Notes under the pieces: model-generated
What the model saw: the letters and a program-made list of their open reading frames with translations, nothing else
The model's database searches: none
Told to the model about the DNA's origin: nothing
In this document: positions 15,348 through 24,775 of the stretch, piece after piece
Layout of the letters: each line of letters opens with the position of its first letter
How positions within the stretch are numbered: position 1 is the stretch's first letter
Translations under genes and position numbers: made by a program
Source of the DNA: Coriobacteriia bacterium
GTDB taxonomy: Bacteria > Actinomycetota > Coriobacteriia > Coriobacteriales > Eggerthellaceae
Direction of reading: 5' to 3'
DNA: 64,000 nucleotides
NCBI GenBank assembly: GCA_030530215.1
Contig: JAUMVJ010000006.1
Span: 1-64,000 of the forward strand

Positions 15348-17855
15348 TGCACGCGTTATTTCGTAGCAGAAGTGAATCTTCTTATTTCGGCTGAAATCCT
15401 CAGGAATGCTCTCGGCCGTGATGTCCTTCGCTTTAAGGCCAAGCTGCCTTAAGCCCTCCTGATCCAGCTTGAACGAACGCAAGTTGCCGCTGAACAAAAT
15501 CGTCCCTTCGGGAGCCAAAACGCAGGCCACCTTCTTCAGCATCGCGATGTGATCTCGCTGAATGTCCCAGGTACGATTGCCCATGGCCTTGGAATTGCTG
15601 AAAGTCGGCGGGTCAACAAACACCAGGTCGAACTGGGAGCCCTTCTCCCTTTCACCATCGAGCCAATCGAGCGTGTCGGCTTTGCTGAATCGATAAGCTT
15701 TATCCCTAAAGCCGTTACGCTGCATATTCCTGCGCGCCCACTCCAGATACCTCGGCGACAAATCGACCGTTGCCGTGCTTGCCGCTCCACCTGCGGCGGC
15801 ATAAACCGAAGCGCTACCCGTGTAGGCAAACAGATTACAGAAACGCTTACCGGAAGCGAGTTTTTCAATCAGAGCGCGCACGGGACGATGATCCAAGAAC
15901 AAACCGGTATCAAGGTAGCCGGTCAGGTTTAGCTCGAACACGTGCTCACCTTCAACGGTGAGCAAATGCATATCCTTACGCTCGGCGAGCGCATATTGGC
16001 TACCGCCCTTTTCTTGTTTCCTCACGCGCGTTGCGATGCGCTCGTCGGGAACGTCAAAAATCACCGAGGCAACCTTAATGGCGTCGTCCAGGCGGCGTGC
16101 CGCCTTAGTGGGATCGATCTCGCGCGGGGCCTGATATTCGGAAATAACCAAATAAGGCTTCATGTAAGACTTCACGGTTTCAGACGAAATGGAGCGTACA
16201 TGTACGAAGCTACGCTTTTGCTTACCGTCGCCCTTGAAGCCATCCTTGGAGTCGCCTTTTGCACGATCATCACGGAACTTGCCAGAGCTGGCGTCAAATT
16301 TTCCACCGCGTCCGCGCCCGGCCGATGAACGTCGATCTTCTTTTCTTGCCGGACGGCCTTTAAAGGAAGAATTGCGGCGCGCATCGTAGGCACGCTGCTC
16401 TTCAAGCGGGTCTTGGATGCGCATGCCCATGATCAAATCGATGGCAACTGCGTAATCGGGCAGGTCTGCATCGTAGACGCGATAGGCAAACACACCCTCA
16501 CGCATTGCCCATTTGCGACGCTGCTTGGCCATCTTGCGCAAACGACCCGCGAACTGCTCGGCGTGGCCCGAAGACACCGAAATCCTCTTCTCGTTTCCGG
16601 CAAGATCGATCAGACCAAGCACCTCCAAGCGCGATGAGCCAAGGTCGTACAAACGAACACTCGATTCAATGCGCCCGTTATAAACGGTGCTCTGCTCGGT
16701 AGCATCCATAGCCATGAGCACGTCGAAATTGGGATCGGGAGTGATAACAAGCATCTGCCAATCGGAAGGAAGTGTGCTTACGCCCTTGCGCAGAGATTCA
16801 ATAACCTCGCGCAGGTTGTCCTTGGCTAGGCGTATGCCGTAAGGGGGGTTAACCGCGACGAAGCCGGGCTGATCGAGCGGCACGCCTGCACGCACAAGCG
16901 TTTTATCCAGCTCAAGGCAGTCGGCTACTTCAAAGCGAACGATAGATGAAAGGCCCGCCCGGTTGGCTGCAGCTTGGGCAATCTCAACACAGCGAGGATC
17001 AATATCGGCGCCAAGGAAAAGCGGCTGCTCAGCCGAAAGCCCGGCCTCAAAGCGCTCGTCCGCTTCGTCGATGAGAGCGTCGAACTCCTCGGGTTTGTAA
17101 GGCAGCCACGCCTCAAAGCCCCACTTCTCGCGAAGCAAACCGGGTGCGCGATCGGCCGCCATCATGGCGGCCTCGATCACCAAGGTGCCGCTGCCGCACA
17201 TGGGGTCAACGAAGGCGCCGACGCTTTTGGCTCGCTCTGGCCAGCGACCCTTAAGAAGCAAGCCCGCCGCAAGGGCCTCCTTCAAGGGGGCAGTTACCTG
17301 GATACCGCTTTCGCGATAACCGCGACGATGCAAAGACCCGCCCGCAAAATCGATGTTGATGGTCGCGCGTGCACCATGCAGGTTGACCCAAATACCAACA
17401 TCAGGGTTATCAGGATCAACGTCGGGACGCCCGCCGTGAATACTGCGCAAGCGGTCGCAAACGGCATCCTTTACCTTTTGCCCGATGAATGCTGTATTGC
17501 GCAAGGTGTCGGAGGTGCCGCGCGCAAAAACGGCCATGGTTTTCTGAGGGCTCATATGCTTTTCCCAGGGAATGGCACGTACCGAGGCATACAGCTCATC
17601 AGCATCCTTGGCATCAACGCGATCGACAACGAGCATGATGCGCGAGGCGGCACGCGACCACAAACACGCACGGTACGCATCGACCGGCTTGCCCGTAAAA
17701 GACACCCCGCCATTCAAAGGGCGCACACGACGGATGCCCATGTCCTTTAGCTCGTCAGCGACCACGCTCTCAAAACCAAAGGGGCAAGTTGCAAAAAACT
17801 CGAAAATACCTTCCGGCCTTTTGCCTTTAAAATCCCCAGAACGCTTGTAAGCCAT
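15345..17855 (-). CDS. rlmKL: Fused 23S rRNA methyltransferase RlmKL
   Basis: 836 aa. The N-terminal THUMP domain (FFATCPFGFESVVADELKDMG onward) leads into an RlmL-type N2-guanine methyltransferase with MCGSGTLVIEAAM and the catalytic NPPYGIR (about 335). A linker of roughly 55 residues rich in Arg, Gly, Lys and Asp separates it from the RlmK-type N7-guanine methyltransferase, with FAYTGSASVYAAAGGA and VDPPTFSNSK (about 748). In E. coli the fused protein modifies G2445 and G2069 of 23S rRNA. The start at 17855 has a perfect AAGGAGG upstream on the minus strand. The linker is longer and more basic than I would expect and may bind RNA. Confidence 0.9.
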   Translation of the reverse strand: MAYKRSGDFKGKRPEGIFEFFATCPFGFESVVADELKDMGIRRVRPLNGGVSFTGKPVDAYRACLWSRAASRIMLVVDRVDAKDADELYASVRAIPWEKHMSPQKTMAVFARGTSDTLRNTAFIGQKVKDAVCDRLRSIHGGRPDVDPDNPDVGIWVNLHGARATINIDFAGGSLHRRGYRESGIQVTAPLKEALAAGLLLKGRWPERAKSVGAFVDPMCGSGTLVIEAAMMAADRAPGLLREKWGFEAWLPYKPEEFDALIDEADERFEAGLSAEQPLFLGADIDPRCVEIAQAAANRAGLSSIVRFEVADCLELDKTLVRAGVPLDQPGFVAVNPPYGIRLAKDNLREVIESLRKGVSTLPSDWQMLVITPDPNFDVLMAMDATEQSTVYNGRIESSVRLYDLGSSRLEVLGLIDLAGNEKRISVSSGHAEQFAGRLRKMAKQRRKWAMREGVFAYRVYDADLPDYAVAIDLIMGMRIQDPLEEQRAYDARRNSSFKGRPARKEDRRSSAGRGRGGKFDASSGKFRDDRAKGDSKDGFKGDGKQKRSFVHVRSISSETVKSYMKPYLVISEYQAPREIDPTKAARRLDDAIKVASVIFDVPDERIATRVRKQEKGGSQYALAERKDMHLLTVEGEHVFELNLTGYLDTGLFLDHRPVRALIEKLASGKRFCNLFAYTGSASVYAAAGGAASTATVDLSPRYLEWARRNMQRNGFRDKAYRFSKADTLDWLDGEREKGSQFDLVFVDPPTFSNSKAMGNRTWDIQRDHIAMLKKVACVLAPEGTILFSGNLRSFKLDQEGLRQLGLKAKDITAESIPEDFSRNKKIHFCYEITRA

Positions 17856-17945
17856 GACATCCTCCTTGAGTGCTATATGAGCACCCGTCGATCGTTGGGC
17901 ACGCACCTGTTTGCGCGCTTTTCTTTTCGCAAATTATATAAAGAA

Positions 17946-18002
17946 GGTGCCCGTTAAAACTTGAGGAGAAGAAATCCGTCCTCTCAGGTTTAAACGGGCA
18001 CC
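17946..18002 (-). terminator. Long hairpin terminator downstream of rpoD
   Basis: GGTGCCCGTT (17946-17955) pairs with AACGGGCACC (17993-18002). The arms continue inward with a nearly perfect second stem (AACTTGAGGA with TCCTCTCAGGTT). On the minus strand the hairpin is followed by TTCTTTATATAATTT. It lies 76 bp past the rpoD stop and before the rlmKL start. Confidence 0.8.
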
Positions 18003-18078
18003 AAGACATTATGTTGAGCGCTGCAGCCGGCCCCAACCTAACGAAAGCACCGGGCGGCCTTGAAACGCCAGGAGATCT

Positions 18079-19524
18079 TTAGTCTTCCAGGTAATCCTTC
18101 AGCTTCTGGGAGCGGGAAGGATGGCGCAGCTTAGCAAGCGTTTTAGACTCGATCTGACGAATACGCTCACGCGTAACGCCGAACTCGCGGCCGACCTCCT
18201 CAAGCGTGCGCGGATGACCATCGACCAGGCCGAAGCGAAGCTCGATAACCTTGCGCTCGCGCTCGGCCAAACCGTCGAGCGTCTTGCGCAGCTGCTCCTG
18301 CAGCATGCTGAAAGAAGCAGCGTCGGGAGGAACCACAGCGGCGTCGTCCTCGATGAAGTCGCCAAGCTGGGAGTCTTCCTCCTCACCGATGGGGGTTTCC
18401 AGAGAAACAGGCTCCTGAGAGATTTTCTGAATCTCACGGACGCGCTCCTCGGTAAGACCCATCTCCTCGCCGATTTCAGCGGGGGTTGGTTCGCGACCGA
18501 GCGACTGCAAAAGCTGGCGCTGAATGCGAACAAGCTTGTTGATGGTCTCGACCATGTGCACGGGAATACGAATGGTGCGCGCCTGGTCGGCGATTGCACG
18601 GGTGATAGCCTGACGAATCCACCAGGTTGCATAGGTGGAGAACTTGAAGCCCTTGGTGTAGTCGAACTTCTCGACCGCGCGGATCAAGCCCAGGTTGCCT
18701 TCCTGGATAAGATCCAAGAAAAGCATGCCACGGCCGACGTAGCGCTTGGCGATGGAGACAACCAGACGAAGGTTAGCCTCGATAAGCTGCTGCTTTGCGT
18801 CAAGACCGACCATTTCGACGCGAGAAAGGCGACGACGCTCACGACGCTCAAGCTCGATCTCGCCTGCCTCGTCCTTTTCAAGCTGCTCGGTGGCGGCAAC
18901 ACCGGCCTCGATCTTCATGGCGAGGTCGACCTCTTCGGCTGCGGTGAGCAAGTTGACGCGGCCGATTTCTTTCAGGTACATGCGCACCGGATCGCCGGTA
19001 AGAAGAGTAACGGAAGCGTCGTTTGCGCGCTTGCCGCGACCACGGGCGCGCGTGCGCGTGCTTTTGGACTTGTTGACCTTGGGAAGGGCAACGTCGGAAG
19101 CGGCCTTGAGCTCGGATTCGGGAATGCCCTCGAGCAGCTCCTCGTCGCTCATGTGAGCGGCTTCCTTGGCCTCATGAGCCTCGTCCTCGACAGAGGAGAT
19201 ATCGGGGTCGGCCCCCTCTGCGTCGTCGTCTGAGTCTGACGAATCGGCTTCCTTGTCAGCCTTTTTGCCGGAAGCCCTCTTCTTGGAAGCGGCCTTTTTC
19301 TTGCTTGCCGGTACTTCTTCGTCGGACGTGCCCTTGGCATTGGCGCCATCGCCAGATTCGAGTGCGCTTTGAATTGCCTCGACCAGGTTTGCCTTGAGCA
19401 TGCCCTTGGTATCGATACCGAGCTCAGATGCCTTCTCCCTCAGTTCGGCAACCTTGAGCTTCTTGAGTTCCGTAAGAGCAGGAACGCTTGCGGATGCGGA
19501 TTTTTCAGCGGATGCTTTTGTCAC
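18079..19524 (-). CDS. rpoD: RpoD, primary sigma factor, with SAP/Rho-N-like N-terminal domain
   Basis: 481 aa. Sigma-70 regions are complete: 1.2 ([25 protein letters not shown]), 2 ([60 protein letters not shown]), 3 and 4 ([24 protein letters not shown]). Before region 1.2 come a small helical domain, about residues 15-55 ([32 protein letters not shown]), resembling SAP or Rho N-terminal nucleic-acid-binding folds, then a 110-residue low-complexity linker with alternating basic and acidic tracts and an [10 protein letters not shown] patch. The GTG at 19524 has AAAGG 7 nt upstream; an in-frame GTG at 19557 lacks one. It serves housekeeping transcription. Confidence 0.93.
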   Translation of the reverse strand: MTKASAEKSASASVPALTELKKLKVAELREKASELGIDTKGMLKANLVEAIQSALESGDGANAKGTSDEEVPASKKKAASKKRASGKKADKEADSSDSDDDAEGADPDISSVEDEAHEAKEAAHMSDEELLEGIPESELKAASDVALPKVNKSKSTRTRARGRGKRANDASVTLLTGDPVRMYLKEIGRVNLLTAAEEVDLAMKIEAGVAATEQLEKDEAGEIELERRERRRLSRVEMVGLDAKQQLIEANLRLVVSIAKRYVGRGMLFLDLIQEGNLGLIRAVEKFDYTKGFKFSTYATWWIRQAITRAIADQARTIRIPVHMVETINKLVRIQRQLLQSLGREPTPAEIGEEMGLTEERVREIQKISQEPVSLETPIGEEEDSQLGDFIEDDAAVVPPDAASFSMLQEQLRKTLDGLAERERKVIELRFGLVDGHPRTLEEVGREFGVTRERIRQIESKTLAKLRHPSRSQKLKDYLED

Positions 19525-19585
19525 GCGCAATCCTTTCAAATCTCTGAATTTTTGCACAGTTCACCTAAACTAGTGCGACTAAGAA

Positions 19586-19615
19586 CTGTACCACAAACAA
19601 GATACGCCCGTAAAC
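19586..19615 (-). promoter_or_regulatory. Candidate rpoD promoter
   Basis: On the minus strand, TTTACG (19615-19610), an 18-bp spacer and TACAGT (19591-19586) lie about 60 bp before the rpoD GTG. The match to consensus is moderate. Confidence 0.4.
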
Positions 19616-19711
19616 ACAAGCGCTCCGATAAGGCAAGGTGAAAAGCGCCAAGAGTCTTAGCGCCGAGCGACACACACAGCAAAAAGGCAGCAAAAGAAGG
19701 GCGCAGCTTGG

Positions 19712-22000
19712 CTACAGGAGGCTCACCGGATCGACGTCGACAGCCAAGTTAACCTCAGGTGTGGGCTTGCGGTTGCGGAAGAAGCCCAAAAGAACATCAA
19801 GCTGTGCGTTAGCCGAGACCGGAGCCTTGATAAGGATGTGGTAGCGCCAAACGCCCTTCAGACGTCCGAGCACACACGGGGTTGGAGGGAAGACCGTCCA
19901 AGCTTCCTCGCCTGCCTTGGCAAGCGCGTTGTTTAAACCCGCAAACAGCTCATGGCCCAGGGCTTGCACCTTGGATTCGTCCCTACCCCAAGCAAGCACG
20001 TTGACCAAGCGAACATAGGGCGGATACCCCAAACCCTTGCGCAGGCGCAGCTCGTGCGCAAGGAAGCGCTCGCGATCGTAAGTAGCCGCCGCGCGTATGG
20101 CAACGTCGTCGGGGCTGTAGGTTTGCACGATAACGCGGCCGGGCAAGTCCGCGCGCCCGCAGCGGCCCGCAACCTGGGAAAGAAGGTCGAAAGTACGCTC
20201 GCTGGCGCGGAAGTCCGGCAGCTTGAGCATGGTATCGGCGTTGATGACGCCGACCAGCGTGACCTCATCGAAGTCAAGGCCTTTGGCAATCATCTGGGTA
20301 CCGAGCAACACCGCAGCACCAGCCTGAGCGAACTCCTCGAGCAAGCGCTGATGATCGCCCTTCTTCACGGCGGTATCGGCGTCCATGCGCACGATGGCAA
20401 CCTCGCGCTCGCCCAAAAGCGCGCGCAGTTCGTCCTCCACTCTTTGCGTGCCTGCACCGAACTTCTTCAAGTAAGGGCTGCCGCACGCAGGGCAGGTTGA
20501 AGGCGCCGTCCACTCGTGGCCGCAATGGTGGCACACGATACGATTCCCGCGCTCGTGGTAGGTAAGCGACGTGGAACACAAATCGCAAATGGGCACAAAA
20601 CCGCAATCGCGGCAAAGCAAGAACTGCGCAAAACCGCGCTGGTTCAAAAGCAGAACAACCTTATGCCCCGCATCGAGCTCTTCAAACAAAGCGCGCGTGA
20701 GCTTCTTCGAGAACATGGAACGGTTGCCACCGCCAAACTCGCTGCCCATGTTCACCACGCTAATGGGCGGCAAGGGCTTGCCGTTCGCGCGCTTGGGCAT
20801 CTCGACCTTGCGCCAACGCTCGTCGGTTTGGCAATAATGCAGGCTTTCAATTGAAGGCGTGGCCGAGCCCAGCACCAGCGTGGCATTGGAGTGCTGCGCC
20901 ATCCACCAAGCAACATCGCGCGTCACGTAGCGAGGCGCCTGGTCTTGCTTGTAGCTGCCCTCGTGCTCCTCGTCGATGACGATCAGCCCGATGTTGGGCA
21001 AAGGCGCGAACAGGGCGCTGCGGGCGCCCACTACCACGCGCGCAAGGCCGCTGCGAATAAGCTCCCACTGGTCGAAGCGCTCGCCTGGCGTCATGCGCGA
21101 ATGCAGAACGGCAACCGTGTCGCCAAAGCGCCCACGGAAACGCGCAAGCGTCTGCGGGGTAAGGCTGATCTCGGGAACGAGCACGATGGCACCGCGGCCG
21201 TCGGCAAGCTCGTCGGCGATGGCCTGAAGGTACACCTCGGTTTTGCCCGAGCCGGTGACGCCATCGACCACCACGGCCTGCCCGCCTGCCACCCTGCGCG
21301 ATTCCCTGATGGCAGCAAGCGCCTCGCGCTGGCCTTCGGTAAGTACCGGGGCAGGCTTCACGCGCGATGCGAAAACGGTGCTTTCCTGATCTGCGCCCCT
21401 GAAGCGACGGCGCTCCTCTATGCGAACGACGCCCTTGGCCTCAAGGGATTTGAGCGTTTGCGCAACGCTACCGTACTCGGCAACCAGGTCGGCAACCTTA
21501 AGGTCGCCCTGTTCAAGCGCCGACAATACCGCAATCTGCTTGGTAGCGCCCTTTCGAGGGGTAAAGGAATCGGCCGCGGGCAAACGAACCACCCAGCGGT
21601 CATCGACCTCATGGCTCTTGGCGCTCAAGATCTGCCACCGGCCATCGATCATCTTCATCTTGGGCACCCCGCCAGGCGGCGTGAACAGACGCACGCAGCT
21701 GGAAAAAGGCGCTATGTAGCGCTCGGCCATGAACTGTGCGCAATCGGCACCAAGTTGGTTGAAGAAAGAAGGCGACACCACCTGCTTAATGGGCTTTAGA
21801 TAGCGCTCGGTTTCCACGTCTTCCAAGCAAACCACAAAGCCGATAGCATCACGGTGGCCAAAGGGCACCAGAACCGAACAGCCGACCTCGAGCTTCGCAG
21901 GCGTGCCCGCAGGGTCGGTCGGGCCATCGGGCACACGATAGCTGAAGGCCTGATCGAGTGCCTGGGTTTGAATATCGAGTATGACCTGAGCGCATTTCAT
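19712..22000 (-). CDS. priA: PriA, primosomal replication-restart helicase
   Basis: 762 aa. The N-terminal DNA-binding part is followed by a superfamily 2 helicase: Walker A GVTGSGKTEVYLQAI (about 246), DEEHEGSYKQDQAPRYVTRDVA, LGSATPSIES and a GRCGRADLPGRVIVQT motif VI region. Between the helicase lobes lies a zinc-binding insertion with cysteine pairs CRDC, CDLC, CHHC and CPAC. It reloads replication forks after damage. The start is the ATG of MKCAQVILDIQT; the longer frame is not preceded by a ribosome site. A TATACT lies 7 nt upstream of this ATG with no Shine-Dalgarno, so the message is probably leaderless. Confidence 0.92.
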   Translation of the reverse strand: MKCAQVILDIQTQALDQAFSYRVPDGPTDPAGTPAKLEVGCSVLVPFGHRDAIGFVVCLEDVETERYLKPIKQVVSPSFFNQLGADCAQFMAERYIAPFSSCVRLFTPPGGVPKMKMIDGRWQILSAKSHEVDDRWVVRLPAADSFTPRKGATKQIAVLSALEQGDLKVADLVAEYGSVAQTLKSLEAKGVVRIEERRRFRGADQESTVFASRVKPAPVLTEGQREALAAIRESRRVAGGQAVVVDGVTGSGKTEVYLQAIADELADGRGAIVLVPEISLTPQTLARFRGRFGDTVAVLHSRMTPGERFDQWELIRSGLARVVVGARSALFAPLPNIGLIVIDEEHEGSYKQDQAPRYVTRDVAWWMAQHSNATLVLGSATPSIESLHYCQTDERWRKVEMPKRANGKPLPPISVVNMGSEFGGGNRSMFSKKLTRALFEELDAGHKVVLLLNQRGFAQFLLCRDCGFVPICDLCSTSLTYHERGNRIVCHHCGHEWTAPSTCPACGSPYLKKFGAGTQRVEDELRALLGEREVAIVRMDADTAVKKGDHQRLLEEFAQAGAAVLLGTQMIAKGLDFDEVTLVGVINADTMLKLPDFRASERTFDLLSQVAGRCGRADLPGRVIVQTYSPDDVAIRAAATYDRERFLAHELRLRKGLGYPPYVRLVNVLAWGRDESKVQALGHELFAGLNNALAKAGEEAWTVFPPTPCVLGRLKGVWRYHILIKAPVSANAQLDVLLGFFRNRKPTPEVNLAVDVDPVSLL

Positions 22001-22007
22001 GCTTGCC

Positions 22008-22013
22008 AGTATA
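22008..22013 (-). promoter_or_regulatory. -10 element of priA (leaderless configuration)
   Basis: TATACT on the minus strand ends 7 nt before the priA ATG, the same spacing as at the DEAD-box gene. No convincing -35 was found. Confidence 0.45.
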
Positions 22014-22065
22014 GCTTGCACTCGCAAACCTACGCCCCAAGGAACGCGCGCCGAGCTAAGCCTTC

Positions 22066-23439
22066 TTACAAACGCCAGAAATACCAGAAGGCCCACTTCA
22101 GCTTTGCCGTGTGCCTATAGGCATTACGATAAAAAGCCCAGTAGCAGTCTTTAAAAGCTTCGAGTTCTTCGCGGGTAACCGAGCCCTGCCCGTAGGCAGC
22201 ACGCTGATAGACAAGCGTCATGCCCAGGAAATCGAGCTTCGCATCTGCAAACAGATATTCCAGTTCGTCGCGCGTGGCCATGGCATATTCCATGAGCGTG
22301 AGGTTTTCCGCGCGTTTGCAGCCCAAACGCTCCATACGTCCAACTAAAAAGGCGTAAATCCACCAAACCTGATAGGCGTCCTTCTTAAGCGCGATACGCT
22401 CAAGCCTACGCTTGCGGCGGCGCTTCCACATAAGCACAACGAACACCAAAAACGCGATGATAAGCGCGATGACGACCAAGATGCCCAGCACCAACTGCTC
22501 GTAGCTGATAGCCTGAAAAGCCTGGTCCCAACTGCTCTGATCGTAGGATTTCTTTGAGCCGGCGTTTTGCTGCTGGTCTTGGTTGTTCTCCTGCTTGTTG
22601 TCGGCCGATTTACCCTGAGAACCGCCGAGCGTGTTGTTTCGGGTGGTCGACTTATTCTTACTAAGTTCACTGGATTTTTGGCTTGGGTCGTCGACGGGCT
22701 TGCGCTTGTAATTGCCCGCATACTCAACCACCGGACGCTGGAAATAATCTTTGAAAGGCTTGATCTGCGGGGTCTGCGCGCCCAAAGGCGACACGACAAG
22801 GAAGAAGAAGGCCACGCCCACAAGTACGCACAGGGCCGACAAGCCGCAAGAAAATGCCGCAGCCTGCGCGAAGCTTGCACCCCTCACGCGCTGGGCGGCG
22901 TACACGCTTGCACGGTAAGCCTGGTAGACGAAGAGCGCCATCACCGAGGCAATAGCCACAAGCGAAATCACCGCTCCCCCGTTGGACATCCAGTCGCGGT
23001 AGAGGAATTGCACGAACTCGCAGCTTACGATGCTCGCCAGAAGCAGAACGAACACACCCACGCGCCGGCGCGAAAGCAAATAGGCAAACAGGGGAACCAC
23101 AACGGCCACCACGGCAAAGCTGAAAGTGCTCTCGGCCACATCGTTCACCGTGCCGCCATCGAAAATAGCAGCCGTGGATAGCGAGCTTAGGCCAGCAACA
23201 ACGGCGACCATATACACAAGGGCACCAAAGCCAGCAGGCACCAGCGCGCGCTTAGACCAAGATCCTGCGAACAATATTAGAAGCAGGGGCGCAGCAATTC
23301 CTGCGCAGATGGCGGGGTTGCCGCGCAAACCAGGGGCGCTCTCGAAGCCGAAAGAGATAGTCATCGTCAAAGACGTTGCGGCCACCAGCACCAGCAGGTA
23401 ATCGAAAAGGGAGGCCTTAAAGAAAAGCTTCATGCTCAC
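22066..23439 (-). CDS. TgpA-like membrane protein without a transglutaminase core
   Basis: 457 aa. The N-terminal half has about six TM segments (residues 10-235). A soluble extracytoplasmic part is rich in Ser, Lys, Asn and Gln (about 260-325). One more TM helix (about 340-362) and a basic cytoplasmic domain of about 90 residues follow, with YQVWWIYAFLVGRMERLG and TLMEYAM, resembling the DUF4129 tail of TgpA-family proteins. The Cys-His-Asp transglutaminase core normally between the membrane halves is absent. Third in a MoxR-DUF58-membrane protein set. Its GTG start overlaps the DUF58 stop (GTGA); an ATG six bases later is the alternative. Function unknown. Confidence 0.7.
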   Translation of the reverse strand: MSMKLFFKASLFDYLLVLVAATSLTMTISFGFESAPGLRGNPAICAGIAAPLLLILFAGSWSKRALVPAGFGALVYMVAVVAGLSSLSTAAIFDGGTVNDVAESTFSFAVVAVVVPLFAYLLSRRRVGVFVLLLASIVSCEFVQFLYRDWMSNGGAVISLVAIASVMALFVYQAYRASVYAAQRVRGASFAQAAAFSCGLSALCVLVGVAFFFLVVSPLGAQTPQIKPFKDYFQRPVVEYAGNYKRKPVDDPSQKSSELSKNKSTTRNNTLGGSQGKSADNKQENNQDQQQNAGSKKSYDQSSWDQAFQAISYEQLVLGILVVIALIIAFLVFVVLMWKRRRKRRLERIALKKDAYQVWWIYAFLVGRMERLGCKRAENLTLMEYAMATRDELEYLFADAKLDFLGMTLVYQRAAYGQGSVTREELEAFKDCYWAFYRNAYRHTAKLKWAFWYFWRL

Positions 23440-24767
23440 TTAAGCACCACCGCCAAATCCTCGGAACGGGCGATGACCACATAAGGAATGTTGGCCGCAT
23501 CGAGAGCCGCCAAAGGCTTGCAATAGGCGTCTAGCGCACGACCATCCAGCTCGGGCGGTACCACCGCCACCATCAAAGGCGCACGGCGTTGAGCTTTTGC
23601 ATCAACGAGTGCGCTGATAAGCACCGGGTCCATGCCCGCGCTGCACACCACAAGGGTGCTTTGACCATGCCTGTTGGCAATCTGAGCATGAACGATACCA
23701 ACCGCAGCCCCCGATACCTCGTCAGCATTGGACATGGCCGGCATGTCAGAGACAAGCTTGGGCAAGGCGTCGGCTCCCCAATCGAAAACCGTGCGCTCTT
23801 CGCCAAAACGATCCTGAAAATGAAGCTCGGTGTCGATGCCCTGCGCACGTGTGAAGGTGGCGATGGACAAGCCGGATTCCACAACCGCATCGAACATGCC
23901 CATAAGGGTGCTCGCGTCATCGCCCTGGCCATGAAAATCGAAGATAACGGCAACGCCAGGTTCGCGATATACCTCGTAAAGACGCGTTAGGTAGCCCGCC
24001 GAATGCGCGGAGAGCTTCCAGTGGATGGTCTTCAAGGGGTCACCTGGCTCGTACTCGCGAACCTGGGAATAATCCAGCGAATCCGCCAGGACGGACTTCG
24101 CTGTCTTCGAAGTCTCGGCCGTCGCCGCATCATCGAAGCTCACGCGCTCAAGGTTTTGAATCCGCGGAGTAACCTCGACGCGCTGCTTGGCTCGCGGCGC
24201 AAGCTCGCGTTCGAACAGGCCAAGGAAATCGCTCACGACAACGCGCTTCACACCCGCCTCGTAGGTGCCGATATGATCGAACTGCGCGTCTAAGGCCAGC
24301 TCGTAGCTCTCGAACGGCCCAAGCGCGAGCGTGGTCTTGGCCGCGTGCGCAACGTTTCCGAACAGGTCGGAGATAAAAAACTCCACCTCGATCTTGAAGA
24401 AGAGCAAAGGTCCTTTGTTCTTGAACTTCACCCTAAAGGGAACGCAGGCACCACGTTTGCAATCCGCGCGGTTTATCTCCTCGGAATAACTTAGATTCGC
24501 CTCGAGCACACGCACATAGGCATAGGCAAGCGCAAGGGCACAAAGCGCCGCAACGAAGGGCGCCCACCCAATAACCGTTGCATGATAGTCGCTGTCGCCA
24601 ACAACGAGAGCCAAAGCTAAAAGCAAAAGCAAGGTAACGATGCTTGCCGCGGCCTTAAGAGCAACACGCCTGCGTTGCGACTTAGCCTCACGACCAAGCG
24701 CACGCTTGCGCTCACGCAGCTTACGGCGCTGAGCGCGTTTTTCCCGTATGTCCCAACCAAGTGCCAA
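23436..24767 (-). CDS. DUF58 family protein
   Basis: 443 aa. A basic N-terminus (about 35 residues with many Arg and Lys) is followed by two TM helices (about 40-85), an extended beta-rich region and the DUF58 signature REYEPGDPLKTIHWKLSA (about 240). A von Willebrand A-like fold follows (VAVIFDFHGQGDDASTLMGMFDAVVESGL). DUF58 proteins are encoded with MoxR ATPases and are thought to be their membrane-side partners or substrates. The proposed TTG start at 24767 has an AGGA six nt upstream and lies 8 bp after the moxR stop. It ends in a 4-bp overlap with the next gene. Confidence 0.8.
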   Translation of the reverse strand: MALGWDIREKRAQRRKLRERKRALGREAKSQRRRVALKAAASIVTLLLLLALALVVGDSDYHATVIGWAPFVAALCALALAYAYVRVLEANLSYSEEINRADCKRGACVPFRVKFKNKGPLLFFKIEVEFFISDLFGNVAHAAKTTLALGPFESYELALDAQFDHIGTYEAGVKRVVVSDFLGLFERELAPRAKQRVEVTPRIQNLERVSFDDAATAETSKTAKSVLADSLDYSQVREYEPGDPLKTIHWKLSAHSAGYLTRLYEVYREPGVAVIFDFHGQGDDASTLMGMFDAVVESGLSIATFTRAQGIDTELHFQDRFGEERTVFDWGADALPKLVSDMPAMSNADEVSGAAVGIVHAQIANRHGQSTLVVCSAGMDPVLISALVDAKAQRRAPLMVAVVPPELDGRALDAYCKPLAALDAANIPYVVIARSEDLAVVLK

Positions 24768-24775
24768 AATTCGTC

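Noticed and set aside
18121-19233. 370-codon plus-strand frame opposite rpoD
   Set aside because: rpoD occupies this DNA with full sigma regions; the frame has no ribosome site or family signature.
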